The position numbers and the translations under genes were made by a program. The notes below the pieces were generated by a model. The model did no database searches. It saw only the letters and a program-made list of their open reading frames with translations, and was not told the DNA's origin. Positions 12,250 through 24,200 of a stretch of DNA of 64,000 nucleotides are shown here, in pieces (the first letter of the stretch is position 1; each line of letters opens with the position of its first letter). Source of the stretch: Sweltsa coloradensis (Eukaryota; Arthropoda; Insecta; Plecoptera; Chloroperlidae); assembly GCA_024449915.1 (NCBI GenBank), contig JAMZAV010000317.1, forward strand, positions 875,501-939,500, read 5' to 3'.

Positions 12250-15200
12250 TATTTGATACCCTTTGTAGAAATTCAAAACCATTCACACCCCAATTTCAAA
12301 AAAGTGGGGCAATTTTGTTTAAAAAAGGGGTAGGTTTTTTTTAAAATGTGGACTGTATTTTTTCTTTATTTTTTTGGAATTATTTTACTTTAAAACCCAT
12401 AGTAAAATCTTTTAACATCCATTTCAACCCCCTTTTGCTAGTGATACTAAAAAAAATATTAAAAAACAAAAACATGATGTGAGGTCCCCCAACCCCCTCA
12501 AAATTTTTTGCTTTAAACAATTTTAAACCCCTTTCTAAACTCAAACATAAAATGAAAAAAAAAGGGAGGCTTTTTAAATGTGGACTGATATTTCTTTTTT
12601 TATTTGAAAAACTTTACTTTTCAAAAAAAATCAGTAACAATTTCTTTTCACACCTTTTCCCAACACCATCTTTGGGCAAGTGACTCCCTAAAAAACCCAT
12701 TTTTAATAAAAAAAAAATTTAAAGTGGGGCCCACGGGCCCTCACAAGCAAAAAAATTTTAAATGCCTAAAAAACCAAAACATACTCCCCCCCGTTGATTG
12801 GAGATAAAAAATACAAAGAAAAAAAATTACATAAGACTTTGAGTAGGGAGGGGAAAATTTAAAAATGACGGAATTGGGCCCCTTCATAAGGGGTTGCGCC
12901 CTAATCGTTGTTGACAACTCAAAACAAGCCCATCACCCCCTGGGCAGATGTTTCTAGGGCCCCCCCTTTTTCCCATTGGAGAGGGGCGGGGACGATCATC
13001 TCGAAAAAGGGCACACCTTTCCCCGGGTTTGTGGGTTTGTTTGGGAAGTGGGACCATTTCTGCCTTTGGGTTTGGAGCCCGTTGAGGTAGCCCCTTGGGA
13101 CCACTTTTCCAAAATTTGCGGGGGCATATGTTGGACTCGTTGCCAACGGAAACGGTTTGATTGTCGACGTTTTAAAGGGAAAAGTCGGGCTCAGGTGGGG
13201 CTTAAATGGAGCCCCTATGAGAAAAGGCCCTGGACTTTAAAAACTTTGGGATAAATTAGGATCTTTTGACAAAAAGGTAGAGGAGGGGGAATTAACATGT
13301 TTCCAATTTGAAAAAGGGGAGAGTAGCTAATTCTTCAAAGGGAAAATGTAGCCGCCCACCACACTTTTCAAATGAAAATTTCGGGAAATTCACTGCAGTT
13401 TCCCCAGGGGACCACCAAAGTGTGGTGCACTGGGTGGAATGAAAGTGCCCGTAAATGTTCTTTTGCACAATTCCTTGATCTGATCGCAGAACGATTCGGT
13501 AAGGAACGGCCAAACCCCAATCTTAAAGTTAGGGTTTTGGGGCCCACAAAAGTTGGGAGTTTGTCCGGGAAATGTGTAGACATTTGCCTCTTCGGCGAAA
13601 ACCCTAACGGCTTAAAGTTTCAGTCGTTAAATTACCCCACTAGTTCCAATTTGTACAACTTTTACTGAAAGCATACAAAATTGAAACCCATAGCTTTTGA
13701 TTTTAGTTTTGCGGGAAACGACCCAAAGTCTTTATAAAAAGGGGACCAGCAATTATTATTTTCCTGTTTTCAAAAAAGGGGACGAGATGGTTGAACACGG
13801 GTTTAGGTAATGCCCCATAAATTTTGTTTTGATGTTGATCCCTTCCCAGTTAAAACCCAAGGGAAAAAACTTTTTGGGGAATGAAAATTCTTGTTAAACT
13901 TGTTTGTTTGGGGGAAAATCCAATTTTGCTGGCGAAATGAGGGCATTTAACAAATTGCGGACCAGAAATAAAAGTAGCTTGAGATGTTCAAAAATTGAAA
14001 AAAAAATTTTAGAAAGTAATGTTTTGGGGGAAAAAAGAAAAAAGTGGAGGGTTGTATGGGTTTTTAATTTCTAAATTTTTTAATCTCCCACCGACTGCGG
14101 GAAAATTTTTCATCGTCTAAAAAGGGAGAAAATTAACAGTAAGTTTTTCTTTGAAAATTTGCCCGTTGTTTTGAAGCTCGAATTTCACGAAGGTAAAACA
14201 TCTTTTGGGCACAAATTTAATGAAAATTTTTGAGACCCAAAATTGCAGCCCCTCAGCAGATAGCACACCTGACTTTTTTGACATCGAATTCTTCCAATTG
14301 AAGTTGAATCGAAAACCCAAACGCAACTAGTGTTCAGTTTCGAGAGTGACGGTTTTTTGGGAAAAAAACTCGGTTTTTACAGTATTAGTAACTAACATGG
14401 TGTTGAAAAATTCTACGTTTTTCGGATAGGGAAATTGTCACGGGTTTAAATGAGGGGGCGGGGATGAGGGCCACGATAGAGTAGGTTGCTGTAGCCAGTC
14501 AGGTCCGGGCCAAATAATCAATTTGGGTTTAAGTTTTTTAGGATCAGTTCCTCTTGAAATAAGATCTGCGGATTTTTTTGGAAAAATTACATTTTTCCAA
14601 TCCAAAACCCATTAGTGTATTCTTAAATTTTTGGATACTCTGTTTCCCCAACAAATGTTTCCCTTTCGATTGAAGGAGGAAAACCATAAATTAGAACAAG
14701 GTTTTGAACCCGCCCAAAGATATGCTGAAAATTTAAGGTTCAAGAGGGGTTAGTGTTTTTTGTCCCCCGTTGGGGCTAGTAACAAATGCGCCACAAAGTT
14801 CTAAACGGGGCGGGAAGTTCCCTTTTTTTACAGGTGCTTCCCCGGGTTTTTTTTTTGAGCCCCCAGTAGAGAATTACTAACTTCATTTTAAAAAAATTGA
14901 CTGACCTGAATAAAAAAACGATCCATACGCTCTTTTTGATGATCTTGAGAAACCTTTGAATTGAGTCTTTTAAATTGGTGCTTTGAAATAGAAATAATCG
15001 GTAAATTTTCAAGGGTTGGGTTGACAAAAGGAATTGTTGGTGAAGCTTTTTCCAAATTCCATCAAAAACTCTTGTGGTAGTGGGATCATCCCGTCTATTT
15101 TATGAACCCAAAAATTTTCTGTAAAAAATATCTTATGTAAAACCCAATTTTTGGGCGGGACGAAAACCAAAATGGATCAAATACGACGCAATGTTTGATA

Positions 15201-18200
15201 AAATTTTCCGTTTTGAAAACTTTTCGTGGAGACATTGATTGTGCAAATATGAAGGGTTTTTTTTTTTTTTTTTTTTTTTTTTAAACGGGGAAATTATCTA
15301 AATTGGGAAAATTTCCACCAAAAAAACCCAAGGGTTTTTTAAACGTTTCGTGCGATCAAATTAAGAGGTAAGGGTTTTCCCTTGTACTCTGTAGGTAGGG
15401 CCTTCAAGAAAACTCTGGGAACAGTTTAAACCCCTTTTTCTGGGTGGGAATCCCCCCACATTTTTAAATTTGAAAATGGTATGTAATCTTAAATTTTAAA
15501 AGAGCATCCTGGATTTTGGCCCACACCCACTAAAGCAAGTCTAAAAGAAAAAGTCTCTTTCCAAAAAAAATTATGTAGCGCGGGGGAAAAGCTCCCTTAG
15601 CTTTTCTTGGGCCCAATTTGGGTTTAAGCACCCGTTTTTACAAGGGGGGGGAGTGAAGTTTGTGCCGTAGGTGATGTTGTAAGCTGGGAACTTTTGACGA
15701 TTTTCAGGCGATTTTTCCCCAGAGAATTCTTTGTTTACGGGTGCCCCGGGGATCTAGGGTTAAATTTGACGATCCCCTTTTGGGAAAATGCAGCTGTAAA
15801 TGCAATTTGATGCCCGTTCAAAAACCGTACCACGTTTGACCAAGTCTTTTTGGAAATATGGGAAACCCACCATCAGGATATTTTTAAGGGGGATTTCCCT
15901 TTAGTAGTTTTGGCTAAAGCGTCAAAAAAACTCGTGTCTTTTTTGTAGGGGGAAACCCTTTAAAAACACAGCAGATGGGGGAGTGTTTTACATTGTAAGA
16001 ATGTAACCCGAATCTGTTTTGCAACTTGTTACCATATGGCCTAGCTTTTCTTTATTCCAAAAAACTTGTTGAATTCCAACGTAGTTGGTTTTTTTAAAAA
16101 AGCCAAATTAAAAAATGTTTAAATCGGGAGTTTCCCCTGTTTCAAATGAGTTACCAAGAGTCTCAGGTTTCCCCTGGGGGGGAACCCCTTTCCCTAAAAC
16201 CCCCTTTTATTTCATTGTCACGGGTTTTTTGGGAAAATGTCGTCACATTTTTGTTCTTCGTGGGTTCCCTTGGCTTTGAGTGGATTTCCTCAATTCCCCA
16301 AAAAAAGTTGCATTTGCCGTTTCTAGACGGGTAAACCCCCTTTTTTCCCAAAAAGGGTCCCGGGAAAACCGGGATCCCAGTAGGGGGGCACCCCCCCACA
16401 AAATTTTTGGTTGGGAAAACGTCCTGCCATTTACCCAAAACCCTAACCCCGGGTACCCTGTAGAATGGGATAATTATTCTCTAATCTTGATTTTCTTCCG
16501 GGCCTTAAAAGAGGGGAAAAAAAGAGTTTGCCCCAATCAACAGAAAATCCTTCCTGGCGGGAAAGGAATGTTGGGGTCAGCTAAATCGACGTCGGGTATT
16601 TTCCACTGTTAATTTTCAATAAACTTCTGGTTTTGGGCCCGGTTTTATGCGTTCCCAAGAAACCAAAAAAAAAAAAAAATGACAAGTTAGCTTAAATTTG
16701 GCCAAACTTTAGTTTGGCATTTGGCTTTAAACCCAAATTGTTTTGTTTTTCTAAAGGTTTACGTTATTGAAAACCCTCGAATTGAAAGGGGTTTCCCTAT
16801 GTTTCTTTAATCCTAATCGTTGTACTAAATCTTCAGACCCCAAAAATTAGATTGACTTCCACTGTCTAAAAGAGCTTACAATCTTGAAGCTTGCCAAATT
16901 CAATCTTTTTTGAGGGGGGGGGGGCTATTGCTTTTTGATAGAGAACAGTGATTGGATACCTTTAAGCACAGCATTTCGTTTGAAATGAGTTTGAAAAATT
17001 TCCCTTTGGAACCAAATTTTCTGTGTTGTAAAAATAATGGGCAGGAATTTAGAAATTCTCAAACCATGTCAGAAGAACCACGTTTTCAAAATGAGAATTT
17101 GGGAAAAAGAGTATTTTGTTTTTTTTCCCCACCTTTTTCCCGGGAACCCTTTTTAGTGGCATGAAATTTACAACGTGCCCCGTGCGAAAACAGTTTTAAG
17201 AAACCTGTTTTTTTGTTTCACAAAATTTTTTCTGAGCTAGGCTTAAGTTTCCCGAACTCACAATTTGGGCAACGAATGGATTTATTTCAAAATTGAAAAA
17301 TTTTTGGAACAGTTGGGTCTGTAGGCCTAGAAATGTATGCATTAGACTTTCTAAAACGCTTGGATTGAATTTCCCCTTGAAATTCACAGTTAAGGAAAAT
17401 TTCGATCCTTTTTAAATTACGTAAAAGAAGGGTTGAAAAGTTTTCTAGAGCTTGTCTTCTGGGGTTTAAGAAAAGCGATGAAAATTTTCAAGTGGGTGGG
17501 AATGCTTTGTCATTGAGAAGGGGAGGTTTCCCCTTTTTGCGTGGGGATTACTTATCTAAAAATCTTTGGGAATAGATTTAAAAATATGACTTTTCTTTAA
17601 AAAGGTTTTTTCAATACTAAGGGCCTTTTAAAAGCATTTAGATTACTAGAACTGTGTTTATAAAAATTGTAAACAATTCAGTTGCGATTCTTTTTTTAAA
17701 TGATTTGGGTATCCCATCAAATTTTTAAAAATGTTGAGATGCTATCAGCCTTTATTTTTATACGATTTTCCAATAATTTTTAAGCCACAGTGTAGGATCC
17801 TCATCAGTGGTAAAATTTGAATTTAATTTTTAATGCTTGGTTTCCCGTTAGAAAGATACAGATAGTAGTAATTTTCATAATGGCCCCATTTTTTGTTTTT
17901 TGTCGTGAAACCCCTAAACTCTGAAAACTGTCACTAAAAGTCAGCCACTTTTTTTTTGGGATTTAAAAGCCCTCAAAAAATAGGCCAAAATTTTTTAGAC
18001 CGGTTTGGTTTAATTAGTCTTACTAGGCCTGCGAGATGCGCCAATTGTATCATTTTAGGCGTCCCAGGTCAAATAAGTGTTGTCTAGGTTTAACAAGCCG
18101 GGCATAGGGGGCTCTAAAAGGGCAGAAAACCCGAGTTTTAAGGGATCCTCTCTCCTTCATGGTCCCATTTTCATTTATGCAACCCCCTAGATTGGTTTTG

Positions 18201-21200
18201 GGCCTTTAAACAAACCTTGTCCAAAGGTTTTCCAGGAACTGGGTTTAAGTCTTAAAATTTGTATTTTTATTGACATCCTGCGTATGTCGAGATATGGGCA
18301 AAACCCTCTGAATTTGTGAAATGGTTTGCTTTAAAAAATACCTCTCTGCTTTACCCAAAGAAATTTATTTTTTTGTGTCCATGTTTTTAAAAAGGGTAAA
18401 GTAAAAAAAATTTGTCTTTACCTGTTTTTTGCTGGTTGGGTGGGCACTGTCAAGGGAAAGAAAAAATCGTGATAAAATTTTGGCGCGGTTGGACCAAGGT
18501 TAAAACTGGTAGGCTTTTTTTAAATGTGGAAATGTTAAAATTTCTTTTTTTATTTTATTTTCTTACTTTTAAAAAAGTACACTTTATTTTTACAACCATT
18601 TAAAACCATCGTTGCTAAATGATTTCTAAAAAACCAAAATTTTTAAAAACAAAAAAAAAATTGGGGAGGTCCCCAGCCCTCACAATTTCATAACCCAAAA
18701 AAAGCCTTCTAAACTCAAAAATCACCCACATTCACACACCAATTTTTAAAAAACAAAACTGAGGGGAATCATTACTGGGCAGTCAGACCACTCAATAACA
18801 ACTTGCACAAAACACATAACCCAAAAAACAAATTAAACCCCATACCCCAAAACGCATATGTACACGCACAAACACAAAAAAACTCATTTTAATTTATAAG
18901 AATAGCAAGTTTTTTTTTTAATTTTAAAAGCCGGGGCGTTTCAATTTTACCCCTGCCGGGAAAAAACTTTTCACTTTTTTTTTTTTTTTTTTTTTTGTAT
19001 GTCTCCGGTTAAAACGTTCGAACGGAAAGGTCGGATGAGTTGAAAAATTGTTCCCCACCATCCCCCAAAAACCTTTTGGTTCTCCCATTTTAAAAGCCAT
19101 TAGTTTTTTTGGCAAAATTTGCAAAAAAAATTAAAAAAGTTACATTAAAATTAATTTGAAAGTTTATTTTTCCCAAAATTCACGGCGGGAAAAAATTTTA
19201 GATGGGCCAAATCATTTAGAATGTCAATCCGGCACGTAAAATTTTTAATTTTTTTTGATTGATAAGTAGGTTTTAGATGGAAACTAGGAAAAAGCCCCCA
19301 AGTTAGAAAGCGTTCAACGACGTTCGCCCTTCCCGTATTATTTTTTATTTTCCAAGGGTTTGGGTAAAACCCCCTGTTAAACTTACCCTTTTAAAAACCC
19401 CCGCCATCTGAGGATCTTTACTTTCCTTGGGGAAAACATTTTAAAAATCCCTTTTTTGACAAATAATAGCTACTTCCTCGAAAGTATTTTTATTACTACT
19501 AAAGGGGGCAAATGCAAAATTTGAAAATTTTGCGCCCTCTTTCGTTGCCAATTTCAAAAGTTACTTTTGGGGATAATGAAAATTTCCATTCTACAATACC
19601 TTTTCGGATCAAAAAAAAAATTAAAAATATTCTGACCCGGGCGGACATTCTAAAAAGATTGGCTTTTCTCAGATTTTGTGCCCTTTTAGGTTTGAAAAAA
19701 AAAAATTTTAATTAACTTTAAGGTAAAATTTTTAAAATTTTTGAAAAAAAATTTTGGGCCCCAAAAATAATGGCCCTTCAAACGAGAAAAAAAGCATGCG
19801 GATGGTGAAAATTTCAACCGATCCGAGGCCTCCGGGTTTGACCGCTATCATGAAACCAAAAAAGCTGCACGACTTTCCCTAGCCATGGTAACCGTACTTT
19901 GTTATAAGGGAATTTCCATCTACACTACTTATCGGATCAAAATAAAATTCACATATTCGTGACCGGACGGACATTCTAAATGATTTGGCCATCTCATATT
20001 TTGTCGCCGTGAAGTTTGAAAAAAAACTTTCGATTAACTTTAATGTAACTTTTTAACTTTTTGAACGATTTTGCCACAAAACTAATGGCATTCAATCGAG
20101 AACAAAGCTTGCGGATGGTGAAAATTTCAACTCGATCCGAGCCTCCGTTCGAACGTTATCGCGAGACATACAAAAAAAAAAAAAAAAAAAAACAGTGACT
20201 ATTTTTTCCGGCAGAGTCAAATGGAAACGCTCGCTTCGCTCGCTTAATTACATTATAACAAAGTACGGTTACCATGGCAACGGAAAGTCGTGCAGCTTTT
20301 TTGGCTCATGATAGCGGTCGAATGGAGGCTCGTATCGAGTTGAAATTTTGACCATCCGCAAGCTTCGTTCTCGATTGAATGCCATTAGTTTTGTGGCAAA
20401 ATCGTCCAAAAAGTTACAAAGTTACATTAAAGTTAATCGAAAGTTTTTTTTTCAAACTTAACGGCGACAAAATCTGAGGTGGCCATATTATTTAGAATGT
20501 CCGTCCGGTCACGAATATGTTAATTTGATTTTGATCCGATAAGTAGTGTAGATGGAAATTACATACAAAAGTATCGTTACCATGGCAACGAAAATTCACA
20601 CTATGCAGTGCCACCTAGAAGTTATCAAAATACTATCGAGGAAGCAGTGTGTTATTTGTAACCAAAGAGTTAAAATAGTTTTCCCAAGAAAACGATGTCA
20701 AGGTCTTCTAGATGGCGGTGGATTTTATCCACAAAGTAAAGGTTAAAACCCACGGGTTTACCCAAATACCTTGGCAATAATAAATAATATTGGAAACATG
20801 GCCCCGTGGACAACAAACGTCGCAAATTTTAAAATTTACAAAAAATGTGCAATGTGGGTCTAGCTATAGCACGTGCTCGCTTATCAACGCGTCCAACATG
20901 AGCGTTTCCTAGTTGTAAATTAATTGTACATTTTCGCTTGCTATGAACGTCCAAATACTCGTTTCAATTGTAATTATCTTGTTGCTATGTATATTGTATA
21001 TTAATAATATCCTGTAATATAGCTTTAATTATGTGTAAGGTACCTGGTAGTAAGACACAATTGTGTAATGGGGCTTTGCTCTGATTCTTACTCCCATCAA
21101 TGTGCATTGTATAAGGGTTATTACATGAATTAATCTGTACTGTGTAATTACATTGAAAATAAACAATAATAATAATAATAATAATAATAATAAAGCACGT

Positions 21201-24200
21201 GAAACTAGCACGGCACTTGTAGTTGGTTCTCCCATAAGTACTCCTTACACATGGAAGGGAAATGACTTACTAGGCAGTCTTTGAGGGCGGGCGGCAGGTC
21301 GTTCCATGGGACACACACACACGCACACAGACTCACAGAATAAGCGCCGTTTGAGTTGAATGGAGACACTCAGTCGTTTCGCTCCCTCGTTTAATAAACG
21401 TATCTCAGTGTACTAGTGTATGATATGCTATTTGTTTTGAGGGATATTCGCTCATTAAACACTTTTAAATCTACCCTAAGCGCACATGTTTTGCATTGCA
21501 AAATTAATTCTACAGTAACTTTTCACTGATACATTTTTATAATAATTCATTAAAATGTATATTTCTTAACCTGATTTTCCATATTTTATAGGTTGCTTAT
21601 ATTTTTTAATAGTGTGGGTATCTTTTATTATATTCATTGTTTCAAGGTTGACAGTCCCCAAGTGTGTTTGGAGCTCTGCTCTTTTCTCTTAACCTCGTGC
21701 ACATGTAATCAATGTATGTGTTCAGAAACAAATAATAAACAAAAATAAAAAAAATCAGCAGTACGACAATGCTGAGATTAGTCACCAATCTAATGCAAAA
21801 CGCTAAGCTTGGTGCGAAAGAGTAAAAAATGAAACTGACTGCTTCCCACACGACACGTAGACGTTTGCTCAACTACTGCCGCCACCAGTTATTGTGTACC
21901 TGCCGAAGCCATGGCGGACCTTTGAAAGCCGATCAGCTTGCAGGCATCCACAACAAGGCAGTTTGCACATGGCATGTACAGTTTGTTGATTATATCGGAC
22001 GACAGCAACGAGACATGGAGTCATAGCTGAGTAGTTTAAATTCTACAATAATGGTTAACTAAACGTTCACCTTATTTAACTACATATCTTCGTCTTATTT
22101 GTTTTTGTATATATATATATTTTTTTTTCGTGAAAATTATTTATGCACGCCTAGGTTTAAAACTAAAAGTTTTAACAGAAGTTTACCTTTCTGATATGTT
22201 TTCCACACGTTGTTGTCATATCTCACACCGACCCAGATGGCGTTGTAGGTGCGTCCTGCAGGTAGGGGGCCGGTAACTTTCAAGTTGTTGGTTGCGTAGT
22301 TAATCTTAGCCTGGGTGTCCAGCACCAAGATGCGAGCTTCCGCATGGTTATCCCCGTCGTTCTTACACCTCTCTTTAGCGTCCTTTTGCTTCATAACGTT
22401 CCAGTAAATCTTTACAACTCCAACATTAGGTTCTAACGAGTAGCCCAAACGGTACTGAAACAATTGCATGATGTATAGTCGATTGTACGTTACAAAGACA
22501 CGCAACTTTCTTCTGTATTTTAATTAGATTTGTCATGTAAGCCACGACCAAGATAATCTACATCTCTTGCCGGAGTCTGTACTCTGTCAAGATATTTTTA
22601 TGGCCCTTTGTCATTAGAAATAAAACAATTGCTTATAATGACAAAGGTCACAAACTTTTAGATTGTCAACGCGAGACCTCAGAAATACTAGGTTCTCTAT
22701 GATTTTTTTTTTCCCATTATAAGCGGTACTGGTCACTTATAAATACAGTGCAGTTAAAGCTTTAATTGAAAAAAGAAATTTCACATAGAACATTGTATTT
22801 TTCTTTGTTTTTTATTTTCACCTAGATTAATAATGTTTTCACCCGGTTTTAACTAGTCATTATGACAAACTTCATTGAATGATATTGTTATATAATATTA
22901 CGTTATTGTGTATTATACAAACTTTTCCAATCAACCTTTGAAATGAATACTCTTTCAAATGTTTGGAATCAATAGAATATTGCGTTTACATGTAAATTTC
23001 TTGAAAACGTTTTTATTGAAGTTAACTAAAGAAGAATGCACCGACTCAGCATCGATCGCTCGTCTTCGGGATATCAAACAACAAAAACAATCCCATTTAA
23101 TAAATATATAAAACAACTGTCGGTGATACACCCCAATTTACTTTAAGTAGAAAATAAATTTCCATCTGATTATTCAAACATTAATTTATCAGACTGCTCA
23201 TAACATGTTTATCGATACTTACTGTTTTGTTGGAGCAGCAGCAGTAGTGTAGTTGTAGGAGTAATTGATGTCTAAGCGTGGTAGTTGGCGTGGCAGTCGT
23301 AGACACAGTCGTTGTCGTTGGCGTGGTGGTAGTGGGAGTAGTTGTAGTTGTAGGAGCGCCAGGGTCGGATGTGGTGGTAGTAGTGGGAGTAGTAGTTGTA
23401 GTTGGCGTAGTGGTAGTGGTAACAGTTGTAGTTGTTGAGGCACCAGGAGCGGCTGTGGTGGTAGTAGTGGGAGTAGTAGTTGTAGTTGGCGTAGTGGTAG
23501 TGGTAACAGTTGTAGTTGTTGGGGCACCAGGAGCGGCCGTTGTGGTAGTAGTGGGAATAGTAGTTGTTGTAGGAGCCCCATGAGCAGGTGTAGTGGTTGT
23601 AGTCGCAGCAGTGGCCTTTGTTGTGGCCTTGGTTGGTTTAGTGGTTGCTTTCGTGGTGGTTTTAGTTGTTGTCTTGGTTGTCGGCTTGGGTGTTGTTTTA
23701 ACTGTTGTCTTCAATGTTGTTGTTGTAACTGTGGTGGTCTCGACAGTTGATTTTTCTGGAAAAATTAATTGTTTATAAGTTTACAATATAGTGTTGTTCT
23801 GAAGCATTTCATTGTATTCCGACGTCACCGACGGGTGGATTGTAGCCAATCAGCGGTTCCTAATTTAAAATACTGATCGCTCATTGGCTCGCGGAGGCCG
23901 CGTGCATCGGAATACTACTACAGTTACTATAGAACATGGATGGCAGAAACATTTTCCTAGAAATGAGGCGTTTACTTTATATTGGTTTGAAGCACTACGC
24001 AATTAACAATTCATGACATATAATATTATTTGCAATTTCATTTGTATGTTAAAAAATTAATCATTTAATAATATACTCATAATAAGAACTTGTATCGAAA
24101 GCGTAGATCTAGCGGTACGTTATGGCATAAATGCACTGAGTTGTATTCCCACTAAACGCAACATAGACTCTGCTATCAGCTGAACATTGCAGATAATCAA

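Larger units (their letters stand above)
11760..19830. other. Low-quality sequence with inflated homopolymers (probable assembly artefact)
   Basis: Runs of three or more identical bases are greatly over-represented compared with the rest of the window. Where the same repeats exist elsewhere in clean form, this region differs mainly by run length. For example GATAAACCTTGGGCACGG (about 43,112) appears here as GAAAAACCTTTGGGCACGG (about 11,941), and the repeat at 19,920-20,140 reappears at 19,590-19,810 with lengthened runs. This suggests uncorrected long-read sequence, perhaps a filled gap. Open frames inside it should not be treated as genes. It lies within the last intron of copy B. Confidence 0.8.

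Noticed and set aside
12108..19715. Many short open frames on both strands
   Set aside because: They lie in homopolymer-inflated sequence; frames there are created and destroyed by run-length errors.
21829..22026. Small plus-strand gene of 65 codons (also 45,786-46,016)
   Set aside because: No recognisable family, the start differs between copies, and the same segment has splice-like edges on the gene strand; kept only as a conserved cassette.
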